Assembly: GCA_013360565.1 (NCBI GenBank)
Contig: JABWBI010000006.1
Location: 1-38,391 of the forward strand
Source of the DNA: Candidatus Sumerlaeia bacterium
GTDB taxonomy: Bacteria; Sumerlaeota; Sumerlaeia; JABWBI01
Length of the DNA: 38,391 bases
Reading direction: 5' to 3'
In this document: positions 1 to 7,387 of the stretch, one piece after another
Layout: each line of letters starts with the position of its first letter
How positions within the stretch are numbered: position 1 is the stretch's first letter
Notes under the pieces: model-generated
Databases searched by the model: none
What the model saw: only the letters and a program-made list of their open reading frames with translations
Told to the model about the DNA's origin: nothing
Translations under genes and position numbers: made by a program

Positions 1-2
1 TT

Positions 3-779
3 GGTCGCCGACTCGCATCCATCGGAGATAGTCGAGAAGGGGTCGGCGTGTCGGAAGATGGGTTGCCGAGCATTGTGTGGTGTGATGTGCCTGGTGGCAG
101 TGTGACGCTCGAGATCAATTATGGGGGCGAGAGAACTGAACATGTAAGACCCTTCAAGATCGCAAAGTACCCAGTCACGTGGGGGCAGTTTCGGGCGTTC
201 GAAAGGGCAAGTGATGGCTTGAGAGAAGATCGATGGTGGCGCGACATAAGCTATGACAGAAGGTGGAACGATGATAGTGACGAGAAGGACAACCACCCAG
301 TCATTACTGTTTCGTGGCATCACGCCGTTGCGTTTTGCTGCTGGCTAACATATCGCTTTAGAACTACGGGAGTTATCGATCAAACGAGTGTTGTCCGATT
401 ACCGACGGAGTGGGAATGGTTTCAAGCGGCAACTGGAGGTGATCCGAGAAACAGTTACCCGTGGGGGTCAGGCAGTGATGCTCGAAATGCCAATTCTAAG
501 CACAGCAAACTTGGTCGCACCATAGCAGTCGGGATGTACCCAAACGGAGCCTCGGCGGCAGGAATACTGGACATGGTGGGTAACGTAGATGAGTGGTGTT
601 TGAACAATGGCGATGACCCTTTCGACGTCACAGGTGCGATACCAGCGGTGTGTGGGGGTTCATGGGACTCGGATCTGACTCATGGCCTACATCTACTGCG
701 AGGCACGCAATCCCTCGGATCTCCAAGTGGCTTGATTGGCTTTCGAATCTGTCTGATTTCCGGTGTTTGGCAAAACTGA
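3..779 (+). CDS. FGE/SUMF1-domain protein, 5' end outside window
   Basis: C-terminal formylglycine-generating-enzyme-sulfatase (C-type-lectin-like) domain. Visible family marks are GLPSIVW at the domain entry, FKIAKYPVTWGQFRAF, RLPTEWEWFQAA, GNVDEWC, GGSWDSD and the terminal GFRI. A GTG at 48 could be read as the start, but the frame is open back to base 3 and encodes RLASIGDSREGVG. That resembles the linker typically preceding this domain in large multidomain proteins (family knowledge), so the gene very probably continues upstream and 48 is not its start. The paired active-site cysteines of true FGE are not evident, so sulfatase activation should not be assumed; ligand binding or a structural role is equally possible. 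Base composition is noticeably lower in GC than everything to the right, consistent with transfer. Stop is TGA at 777-779. Confidence 0.85.
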   Translation, partial: GRRLASIGDSREGVGVSEDGLPSIVWCDVPGGSVTLEINYGGERTEHVRPFKIAKYPVTWGQFRAFERASDGLREDRWWRDISYDRRWNDDSDEKDNHPVITVSWHHAVAFCCWLTYRFRTTGVIDQTSVVRLPTEWEWFQAATGGDPRNSYPWGSGSDARNANSKHSKLGRTIAVGMYPNGASAAGILDMVGNVDEWCLNNGDDPFDVTGAIPAVCGGSWDSDLTHGLHLLRGTQSLGSPSGLIGFRICLISGVWQN

Positions 780-1310
780 TACCGGGATGACAGGATAACG
801 GGGAATAGAGGAGAGCACGAATCTGTGCGAGATCGGCAGGTATGAATTGAGACGTAATACCACCGACAGCGACAAGTTGATGCGCGAGATGCGATCATCC
901 CAGGAAATCCAGGCGAGAGGAACGCTTCGCGAATTTCACACCATGCTCGACTGAATCATCCAACCATCTTTCATCAATGCTCCAACTGTCAAAAGACCAG
1001 GATCGCAGGGCGTGAACGATAACTTGATGACAACAATATTATTGACATCCGGTATGACAATCTCCTGCGCAATCTCCTACGCATTCACCTGCGCAGGCAC
1101 TCGAGAAGCACGCGCCAACCCCCATGCCGCTCAGCGGCAAACTCATCTTCTCGTCCCATGTCCCATGGGCTTCGTTGGTCATTCCCGCCCACATCTACTG
1201 CTATCACCGACGACTTCTTTGGCTAACTCCAACAACTTCTTTGCCTATCGCGACCCACTTCTTTGCTTATCACCCACCGCATCTACCGTGATCGCCACCC
1301 ACTTCTTTGC
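780..1310. other. Non-coding spacer with two repeat arrays
   Basis: This 531-bp stretch lies between two convergent genes. It holds an AT-rich patch at about 1020-1050, a 12-bp triple repeat (1064-1099), a 15-nt near-palindrome at 1125-1139 (TGCCGCT, one base, AGCGGCA) and a degenerate 22-bp repeat array from about 1169. A frame open from 799 to 954 has no convincing start or Shine-Dalgarno and is not called. No T-tract terminator was found. Confidence 0.6.
1064..1099. repeat. 12-bp imperfect tandem repeat, three copies
   Basis: Three consecutive 12-mers: CCTGCGCAATCT, CCTACGCATTCA and CCTGCGCAGGCA. The third contains the perfect 10-bp palindrome CCTGCGCAGG. The block sits just right of an AT-rich patch and left of the 22-bp array. 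Function unknown. Confidence 0.7.
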
Positions 1311-1344
1311 TTACTGCCGACCGCTCTTACCGCTGTCGCCGCTG
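1169..1344. repeat. 22-bp phased degenerate tandem repeat array
   Basis: Units begin at 1169, 1191, 1213, 1235, 1257, 1279, 1301 and 1323, exactly 22 bp apart. The core ACTTCTTTG is perfect at 1213, 1235, 1257 and 1301; the next positions favour CTATC followed by a C/G/A-rich tail. Units at 1169, 1191, 1279 and 1323 are diverged but keep the register, and a still weaker one may exist at 1147. Because 22 is not a multiple of 3, the repeat is not coding in origin, yet the unit at 1301 contains the TAA stop of lptD and the last codons of lptD are read from it. The spacing is about two helical turns, so repeated sites would face the same side of the DNA. Confidence 0.8.
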
Positions 1345-3836
1345 CGGAAGGAGTCGTTCTTGGCGGCGATGCCGAGCTCGAGAATGGCGTCGTGCAGGTC
1401 GCGCTGCAGGCGGATGGCCGTCGAGCCGTTCGCCCCGAGGCCGCTGATGCCGCCGCCGTCATCATCGTCGCCGTCATCGTCGTCGCCGTCATCACCCCGG
1501 TCCGTCACCCGGACGAACCACTGGAGGTTCCACACGGGACTCACCTTGACGTTGAGGAGGTTGGAGACGGAGATCTCGCCGTCGTTCTCATCGATCTCGT
1601 TGTCGCGGTCGTCGTCGTCGAAGGTGGCGAAGGGGTCGTCGTCGAGGGGGAAGAAGGCGGTGATGGCGAAGTTGTCGTACCAGATCTCGCTCCGGGGGCG
1701 GACGCTGGCATTGAGGCCCGCGAAGAGCGAGGTCTGCTGGAGCTCGCGCGAGTCGCTGGGGTGGCGGAGCTGCGTCTCCTCGAGGCCGCCGCTGAGGGCG
1801 ACCTGAAGTGTGCGCGCCGCGTTGCGCCAGGAGGTGTAGGCCGAGAGGCGCTGAATCCGCTCCGCGTTGTAGATCTCGCTGTGACCCTGCAGGTTGCGCT
1901 CGTAGCGGATGCCCGAGGCGATGTCGGGGCGGCGGAGGGTGTGCCGGAGGCCGAGCTCCATCCAGTGCTCGTCGAGGCGGTAGGCGTAGAGGTCCTCGAG
2001 GAACGTCTGATTGCCCGCCTCGGCCCAGAATTCGCCCAGGCTCTGGCCGGTGGACTCGCGCAGACGCCACTCCGCGTAGGCCACGAGGGCGTCGCTGAGC
2101 CGGGCCTGCAGGCGGGTGGCGATGTCACCGTAGAGCCAGACGGTGTCGACGTCGTCGAGGTCGAGGAGCTCGGTGTCGAAGGCACCCTCGGTGCCGTCGA
2201 TGGCGAAGTCGTTGAGGCCATCGTCGCCGGTGAGATCCGTGCCGACATAGAAGGAGTGGTCGTCCTCGAAGATGACGTTGTCCACGCGGCGGGGGAAGGG
2301 ACCGTCGATGTCGAAGCTGTCGCTGTCGCGCTCCGAGGCGGCGACGCCGAGCCCCCCGCGGACGAGGAGCGTCAGGCGCTCGGTGAGACGCACCTGCCAG
2401 AGGAGAGACTGATAGAGGTCGATGCCGTAGACCCGGGCATCGTCGCCGGTGGAGTTCCGGTTGAGGCCGGCGTCCAGGTTGCCGAAGGCGCGGAGATCGA
2501 GGTCGTAGAAGAGAGGGAGGTGGCCGATCTGCAGCTCGTTCGTCGAGAAGCGGTACTCCACACGCTCGCTGACGCGGCCGTAGCGGCTGTCGTTGAACCG
2601 CTCGTCGGTCTCCTCCTCGCCGTCGCCGTCGCGGTCGAAGAAGAAGTCGTCGTTGTTGTCGCTGGGCTCGGAGAAGTTGGTCACCCGGTCGCGGCTGAGG
2701 CGCTCGCGCCAGTCGGTGGAGATCCGGCTGACAAAGTCTTCGTCCGTGTAGGTCAGTGCCCCATACACGCGGCGCTCGGCCTGCCGTCCCCGCTCGCGCT
2801 CGATGTCCCGGAAGAAGAAGAAATCCTCGTACATCTCGGGGTCGCCGACGAGGTCGGCACCGATGAGGCCGACGAGCTGATCGCTGATCTGCCAGCGGTG
2901 GGCGCCGTGGAGGAGCCAGCGGCGGTCGTCCTCGCGGCCCCGGTCGTCGATCATGTAGGTCTGCCAGCGGCCGCGGTGGCGTCCGTAGTCGAAGGTATAG
3001 CCGTACTCGGCGGCGTAGGCGAGGCCGCGGCGGGTGAAGAAGTCGACACCGGCGCGCAGGTGGCCGGCGGACTTGCGCTCGAGTTGTCCGGTCACAGGGT
3101 CGGGTTCGTAGAGCCGGTGGCGGTAGTTGTACCGGACATTGACGAAGCCGCCGAGGAACGAGGAGTAGCCGGCACGGATGTCCCACGGCTGCCCCGCGCC
3201 GAGGCCGCGGGTGAAAAACGGCAGATAGAAGACCGGCGTCCCCAGGACCTCGATGACCACATGCCGGGCGAAGATACGGTCGCTGGGGTAGAGATCGAAC
3301 TCGCGGGCGCGCAGGGCGACGTGCGGCTCGGGGAACTCGCAGGTCGTGTAGCGGGGTGTGACCCACTCGGGCTCCTCGGTGTCGAGGCGGTCCCAGTTCC
3401 GGGCGGCACGGCGGAAGATGATCTCCTCGCCGGAGAGTTGGCGGAACTCCGCGCCGCGCATGTAGATGTCGCCGTCGTAGCCGCGGACGTTGTAGGCCAT
3501 CCCCTCCTCGGAACGGAAGTTGAACCAGGCGGAGTCCGCCTCGAAGTGCTCGCGGGGCCCGTCGAGAATGACGTCGCCGAAGGCCTGCGCCTCGCGCGTC
3601 ATGGGGTCGAAGACGATGGCGTCGGCCTCGAGGCGCCGCTCGCGGTAGGTGATCACGACGCGCTCGGTGCCGTAGAGGAGGTTGCGCTCCTCGTCGTACT
3701 GGACCATGCCCGCGGGCGACTCGATGCGAATCGCCTCGGCCCCCTCGCCCAGGTCCAGCGCCGGAGCGCGGCCCTGAGGCCAGGCGCCGGTGGCGGTGAG
3801 GATCAGCAGGAGCAGGAGAAGGGAACAGCGTGTCAT
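1311..3836 (-). CDS. lptD: LPS-assembly outer membrane protein LptD
   Basis: Outer-membrane beta-barrel that, with LptE, inserts lipopolysaccharide into the outer leaflet. The start is ATG 3836, followed by a hydrophobic signal peptide (about residues 4-18). An LptA/OstA-like periplasmic domain follows (about 25-150; YGTERVVITYRERRLEAD, AFGDVILDG), then the barrel with alternating aromatic strands (VFYLPFFTRGLG, GYSSFLGGFVNVRYNY) to the C-terminus. Length 841 aa is normal for the family. The start overlaps the stop of the upstream permease gene as ATGA (3833-3836), implying translational coupling. Oddities: the mature protein has one cysteine only (in RYTTCEFPEP), so the disulfide-gated maturation known from E. 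coli cannot operate. Predicted loops contain long Asp runs (for example DDGDDDDGDDDD near the C-terminus and DDDDRDNEIDEND). An open frame reaches 3950, but it runs into the upstream gene and adds no signal peptide. Confidence 0.92.
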   Translation of the reverse strand: MTRCSLLLLLLILTATGAWPQGRAPALDLGEGAEAIRIESPAGMVQYDEERNLLYGTERVVITYRERRLEADAIVFDPMTREAQAFGDVILDGPREHFEADSAWFNFRSEEGMAYNVRGYDGDIYMRGAEFRQLSGEEIIFRRAARNWDRLDTEEPEWVTPRYTTCEFPEPHVALRAREFDLYPSDRIFARHVVIEVLGTPVFYLPFFTRGLGAGQPWDIRAGYSSFLGGFVNVRYNYRHRLYEPDPVTGQLERKSAGHLRAGVDFFTRRGLAYAAEYGYTFDYGRHRGRWQTYMIDDRGREDDRRWLLHGAHRWQISDQLVGLIGADLVGDPEMYEDFFFFRDIERERGRQAERRVYGALTYTDEDFVSRISTDWRERLSRDRVTNFSEPSDNNDDFFFDRDGDGEEETDERFNDSRYGRVSERVEYRFSTNELQIGHLPLFYDLDLRAFGNLDAGLNRNSTGDDARVYGIDLYQSLLWQVRLTERLTLLVRGGLGVAASERDSDSFDIDGPFPRRVDNVIFEDDHSFYVGTDLTGDDGLNDFAIDGTEGAFDTELLDLDDVDTVWLYGDIATRLQARLSDALVAYAEWRLRESTGQSLGEFWAEAGNQTFLEDLYAYRLDEHWMELGLRHTLRRPDIASGIRYERNLQGHSEIYNAERIQRLSAYTSWRNAARTLQVALSGGLEETQLRHPSDSRELQQTSLFAGLNASVRPRSEIWYDNFAITAFFPLDDDPFATFDDDDRDNEIDENDGEISVSNLLNVKVSPVWNLQWFVRVTDRGDDGDDDDGDDDDGGGISGLGANGSTAIRLQRDLHDAILELGIAAKNDSFRSGDSGKSGRQ

Positions 3837-4954
3837 CGGCGAGCCACCCACCAGAGCATTCCGAGTCCGATGGACCCAAGAACAACATTTGGGGACCACA
3901 TGGCAAGAGGAGTCAGCGCACTTCCTGACTCGGCGACGGCCGAGCCCCATTCGAGGAGGCCGAAGTAGACCAGGATGAGCAGGAACGAGAACATGAGCCC
4001 CAGACCCTTGCCGGAGGTCTTCGTGATGATGCCGAAGGGAATCCCGATCAGCGTGAAGGCCAGAGCCGCGAAGGGAAAGACCCAGCGGCGCAGACGCTCG
4101 GCGCGGAGCTCGGCGCGGTAGTCGCTGTCGCTCGAGGCGCCGGCCGCCTCGCCGAGTTCGCGGAAGCTCATCTCCGAAGGGGGCTTCTGGTACTGCCCAT
4201 CCTCCATCCGGCGGAGCGCGGGCTGGATAAACTGCTCGAGCCGCTCGAACTTGACGACGCGGATGGCCTCCTGCTCGGCGCGGCTGCGCACCTGTGTCGT
4301 GCCGTTCTCGAGGACGATGTGAACCGCCCGGCGGTCGAGGTCGGGGGCGATTGTCCCGCGCTCGGCGACCGTGTGGATGAGGCGCTGCCCCCGCTCACGG
4401 TCCTCGTGGATCATCTGAATGACGACGCCGCGGAGCTGGCCCTCACCGTCCCCAGCCCGTTCGAAGGTGAAATTCATCTCCTCGCTGCCGCTGGAGAACT
4501 CGTCGTACAGCCGCCCGGGCTCGAGAGTCGTGATCGACTGGAAGACGAGCTGGTAGGTGAGGTCGGACAGGCGCGTGTGCAGGCGCGGCATGAACCCCAT
4601 GTTCAGGAGCCCGAGCGCCAGGCTCAGCCCGAAGGCGAGAAGCAGAGCGGGAGAGACGAGCCAGAAGAGGTGAATGCCGCTCGTGCGCATGGCCATGATC
4701 TCACGGTCGGTGGCCATGCGTCCGAATCCCATCAGGGCGCCGACGAGGATGGCCATCGGGATGGTGAGGGCCATGACCTGGGGAATGAGGCAGGCGAAGA
4801 CCTGGAGAACCGTCCAGCCGGAGGCACCGCGATTGATGACGAGATTGATGATGTCGAACAGCTCGCGCAGGAGCAGGACGAAGGTGAAGACGACGAGACC
4901 CAGCAGCGTGGGGCTGAGAAGCTCGCGCAAAACGTAGCGGTGAACCAGCTTCAA
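3833..4954 (-). CDS. LptF/LptG family LPS export permease
   Basis: YjgP/YjgQ-family transmembrane subunit of the LptB2FG exporter, which extracts LPS from the inner membrane. Pattern: three N-terminal membrane segments (LLGLVVFTFVLLL; LIPQVMALTIPMAILVGAL; LVSPALLLAFGLSLALGLL), a periplasmic jellyroll domain (about residues 125-270), then three C-terminal segments (FPFAALAFTLIGIPFGI; LMFSFLLILVYFGLLEWG; NVVLGSIGLGMLWWVA). Only one such gene is present, directly before lptD with an ATGA overlap, so whether it is LptF or LptG cannot be told. The frame is open to ATG 5047, which would overlap the FG-GAP gene. TTG 4954 is preferred because the product then begins KLVHRYVLREL, as in the family, and a predicted promoter places transcription start only a few bases upstream. 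No Shine-Dalgarno is visible. Confidence 0.88.
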   Translation of the reverse strand: MKLVHRYVLRELLSPTLLGLVVFTFVLLLRELFDIINLVINRGASGWTVLQVFACLIPQVMALTIPMAILVGALMGFGRMATDREIMAMRTSGIHLFWLVSPALLLAFGLSLALGLLNMGFMPRLHTRLSDLTYQLVFQSITTLEPGRLYDEFSSGSEEMNFTFERAGDGEGQLRGVVIQMIHEDRERGQRLIHTVAERGTIAPDLDRRAVHIVLENGTTQVRSRAEQEAIRVVKFERLEQFIQPALRRMEDGQYQKPPSEMSFRELGEAAGASSDSDYRAELRAERLRRWVFPFAALAFTLIGIPFGIITKTSGKGLGLMFSFLLILVYFGLLEWGSAVAESGSALTPLAMWSPNVVLGSIGLGMLWWVARR

Positions 4955-4963
4955 AACGCCCGG

Positions 4964-4992
4964 ACCGTAGCTGCCAAGTGAGGCTATGTCAA
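4964..4992 (-). promoter_or_regulatory. Sigma-70-type promoter for lptF/G-lptD
   Basis: On the minus strand, TTGACA (4987-4992), a 17-bp spacer and TACGGT (4964-4969, fitting TAnnnT). Expected transcription start is about 4957, only a few bases before the TTG start at 4954, so the transcript would be nearly leaderless. Prediction from sequence only. Confidence 0.5.
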
Positions 4993-5018
4993 GGCTTTGG
5001 GGACAGTCCGCGGAGAGA

Positions 5019-7193
5019 TCACAGCCCTTCGAGAAGGTCGGCGACATTGATCTTCCGATCGCCGTTGAGATCGAAAACGGGGTGCTCGGGCCGCTGGCCG
5101 AGGAGGACCTCGAGGACCGAGGCGCTGTCGGCGTCCGAGGCCCGCGGAGCCTGGGCGATGAGGAAGAGGCCGAGGTGTGTCACCGGGGCCGAGACGCGAT
5201 TGCGGATCGCGTCGAAGGCCGCCCCGGGGACGTGGACCCAGGGGCCGAAGGGACCGGGCGCGGTGTACAGGCACAGGCGGCTCTCGTCGAGCCCGGGGAT
5301 CTCACGGTCGAGGTAGTGGAAGACGACCTCGCCCGAGACCCAGTCGGCGCGGTCGGTGGTGACATACCAGACGATGTCGGCGATGGTCTCGCGCGGGCCG
5401 AAATTCTGGAGGCCGAAGTCGGGATCGGTGAAGACGACGCGCTGGAGGCTGGCGCCGGCATTGCCGGGCCCTTCGCCGCCCGTGAAGCCCACCTCGCAGC
5501 GGGAGGGGGGGATGGAGCTGAAGTCTGTGCCCACAATGCCCAGGTCGGAGATGGGCGCACTGAATCCCGGAAGGAATGACGCATACGAGGTCTCCGCCCG
5601 GAAGGAACTGCCGAAGATGAGATATGCCCGCCCCGCGTCGACGATTCCACCAGGATCTGCCAAGTAGGCCGTCGTCATGAAGTCCTGAAATCCATCCCCG
5701 TCGACATCTCCGACACCGCAAGGCTCCCGCCCGGACTGATCGTTCGCACCTTCCCCTTGGAAGCGGAAGCCATTGGTCCCATTGAGACCGGCCAAGCTCA
5801 AGATGCCTCCCTGGCCCAGCAGGGCCTCGGACCCCAGGATGAGGTAGGTTTCGCCGGCGTCGACTTCGGCGGAGACATCGGCCGCCGCCGCGCCGACCAA
5901 GAAATCGGCAAAGCCATCGCCATTGATGTCGCCAGCCGCCCGGGCCTGATAACCAGCGAGGTCGCCTTCACCGGCTCCATCGATTCTCAGGCCATCCGCT
6001 GGCCCGAACTCGGCGAGGTCCAGCGTCGCTCCGGTTCCGATGCCCGCTGCCGATCCGTAGATGAGATAGACCACGCCCGAGTCAGGCAGTCCGTTCACGG
6101 CGCTGAAGGGCGCTGTCAGAATGAAGTCACCCGTCCCATCTCCATTGACGTCGCCAGCCGCGCTCGCCCGAAAGCCGGTCATTGCGCCCTCGTCGACGCC
6201 TCGGATGAGGACTCCCTCAGCCGAGGTGAGATCCGCCAAATTGAAGACGCCCGCCGTGCCAAGCGGCGAGCGTGAACCATACAGAACAACGGCTTCGCCG
6301 ACATCGGTGAGGCCCGCGCGGTCCGCGCCCCAGAGCCCGATCAGGAAATCGTCGATCCCGTCGGCATTGATATCACGCAGCCCTGCGACACAGAAGGCCC
6401 TGTCGCCGCTCTGAACACCGTTGATGCGAACGCCCGTTGGGCCGTCGAGAGCGGAGACATCCAGGGTACCTCCGGCACCGATCGAGGGTGAGCCATAGAT
6501 GAGATACGAGTGGCCAGGGGCCACTGTCTGCGCCTGGCCGGCTCCCAAGAGAAAGTCGTCGATGCCATCGGCGTTCACGTCTCCGGCGGCCGCAATGCGA
6601 GAACCCAGATCCTCGTGAGAGAATGTGCCTTCGACGATGAATCCATTGGCTCCGTTCAGAGAGTTGAGATCGAAGACCAGCTGATCCGAGACGCCGCCGC
6701 TCCTGCCGAAAACGATGTAGGCCGTCCCGCTGTTGATGAACCCCGGCTTCGCGTCGAGGCGGCATGAGAAGCCGAAGTCGGAGATCCCATCGCCGTTGAT
6801 GTCGCCGAGCCCGGCAATGCCATTGAGGCTGATCTGATCGCCGGCCTGCCGCCCATGGAAGACGACACCCTGGCCCATGCCGAGAGTCTCCACCTCGAAC
6901 TGTTCAATCGATGCGAGGGAGGGTGTGCCATAGATGAGATACACCGTGCCCGCAGCATTGCGCCTGAACGGGTCGTCGAGCGGCGACGTGATGGCGAAGT
7001 CTTCTCGGCCATCAGCGTTCACGTCGCCGACTCCGTTGACGATGTGACCGGTCGTGTCATTGACGCCCGAGCCGTCGAACTTGACGCCGGGAATGGCGAG
7101 CCCCACCTCCCCCAGACTGACGACCGGCTCCATCGGGGCCGTGACCCCCTGGGGACTGGTGGCCAACAGGACCGCGAGTGCGAAGGATCGCAT
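5019..7193 (-). CDS. Secreted seven-repeat FG-GAP protein with half dockerin
   Basis: Integrin-alpha-like beta-propeller protein of unknown ligand. ATG 7193 follows AAGGAG ten bases upstream and opens a signal peptide (RSFALAVLLATSPQGVTA). Seven FG-GAP calcium motifs are visible in order: GDVNADGREDF, GDINGDGISDF, GDVNADGIDDF, RDINADGIDDF, GDVNGDGTGDF, GDINGDGFADF and GDVDGDGFQDF. That is the right number for one closed seven-bladed propeller. A beta-rich C-terminal region (about residues 550-690) follows, and the protein ends with one dockerin-type calcium loop, DLNGDRKINVADLL, i.e. half of a normal duplicated dockerin. Probably surface-attached or secreted. It lies 64 nt upstream of lptF/G on the same strand and may be partly cotranscribed with it, although lptF/G also has its own predicted promoter. 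Confidence 0.88.
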   Translation of the reverse strand: MRSFALAVLLATSPQGVTAPMEPVVSLGEVGLAIPGVKFDGSGVNDTTGHIVNGVGDVNADGREDFAITSPLDDPFRRNAAGTVYLIYGTPSLASIEQFEVETLGMGQGVVFHGRQAGDQISLNGIAGLGDINGDGISDFGFSCRLDAKPGFINSGTAYIVFGRSGGVSDQLVFDLNSLNGANGFIVEGTFSHEDLGSRIAAAGDVNADGIDDFLLGAGQAQTVAPGHSYLIYGSPSIGAGGTLDVSALDGPTGVRINGVQSGDRAFCVAGLRDINADGIDDFLIGLWGADRAGLTDVGEAVVLYGSRSPLGTAGVFNLADLTSAEGVLIRGVDEGAMTGFRASAAGDVNGDGTGDFILTAPFSAVNGLPDSGVVYLIYGSAAGIGTGATLDLAEFGPADGLRIDGAGEGDLAGYQARAAGDINGDGFADFLVGAAAADVSAEVDAGETYLILGSEALLGQGGILSLAGLNGTNGFRFQGEGANDQSGREPCGVGDVDGDGFQDFMTTAYLADPGGIVDAGRAYLIFGSSFRAETSYASFLPGFSAPISDLGIVGTDFSSIPPSRCEVGFTGGEGPGNAGASLQRVVFTDPDFGLQNFGPRETIADIVWYVTTDRADWVSGEVVFHYLDREIPGLDESRLCLYTAPGPFGPWVHVPGAAFDAIRNRVSAPVTHLGLFLIAQAPRASDADSASVLEVLLGQRPEHPVFDLNGDRKINVADLLEGL

Positions 7194-7244
7194 GACGAGT
7201 CGACTCCTTGGGGCCCCTCGGCCCGTGGACTCCACCCGGTGCGC

Positions 7245-7274
7245 AGTCTGGGGACTCGGATCCCCCGGTGTCAA
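7245..7274 (-). promoter_or_regulatory. Candidate promoter for the FG-GAP gene
   Basis: Minus-strand TTGACA (7269-7274), an 18-bp spacer and CAGACT (7245-7250). The -35 is perfect and the -10 matches 3 of 6. It gives a leader of about 45 nt that includes the AAGGAG ribosome site before ATG 7193. Confidence 0.4.
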
Positions 7275-7387
7275 GTGTCGTTTGTCAGGCGATGCGGGAT
7301 TTCAGCCAGGAATCGTGTGCAAAACCGTTCACACGGGTGCGGTGCGACGGAATCGCAAGGCACTGTCCCTTCCCCCTGCTCCCTGGT

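Noticed and set aside
655-779. FGE C-terminus as the variable region of a diversity-generating retroelement
   Set aside because: The fold fits, but codons between GGSW and GFR are not the NNC type expected from adenine mutagenesis, and no template repeat or reverse transcriptase is visible in the window.
799-954. Short plus-strand open frame after the FGE gene
   Set aside because: Protein-like in feel (ends REFHTMLD) but no plausible start with a ribosome site, a stop just upstream, and no recognisable family.
1125-1139. Rho-independent terminator for lptD or the FGE gene
   Set aside because: The stem TGCCGCT/AGCGGCA is good, but neither strand has a T-run after it.
1257-1273. DnaA box in the repeat unit (TTATCACCC)
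   Set aside because: Three mismatches to TTATCCACA, and not reproduced in other units.
1169-1344. CRISPR array
   Set aside because: Units are contiguous 22-mers without spacers and are degenerate; no cas genes.
1263-3968. Long plus-strand open frame opposite lptD (about 900 codons)
   Set aside because: Its composition is Val/Glu/Ala-rich without any domain; it is the mirror of GC-rich lptD codons. lptD itself has a signal peptide, coupled start and family motifs.
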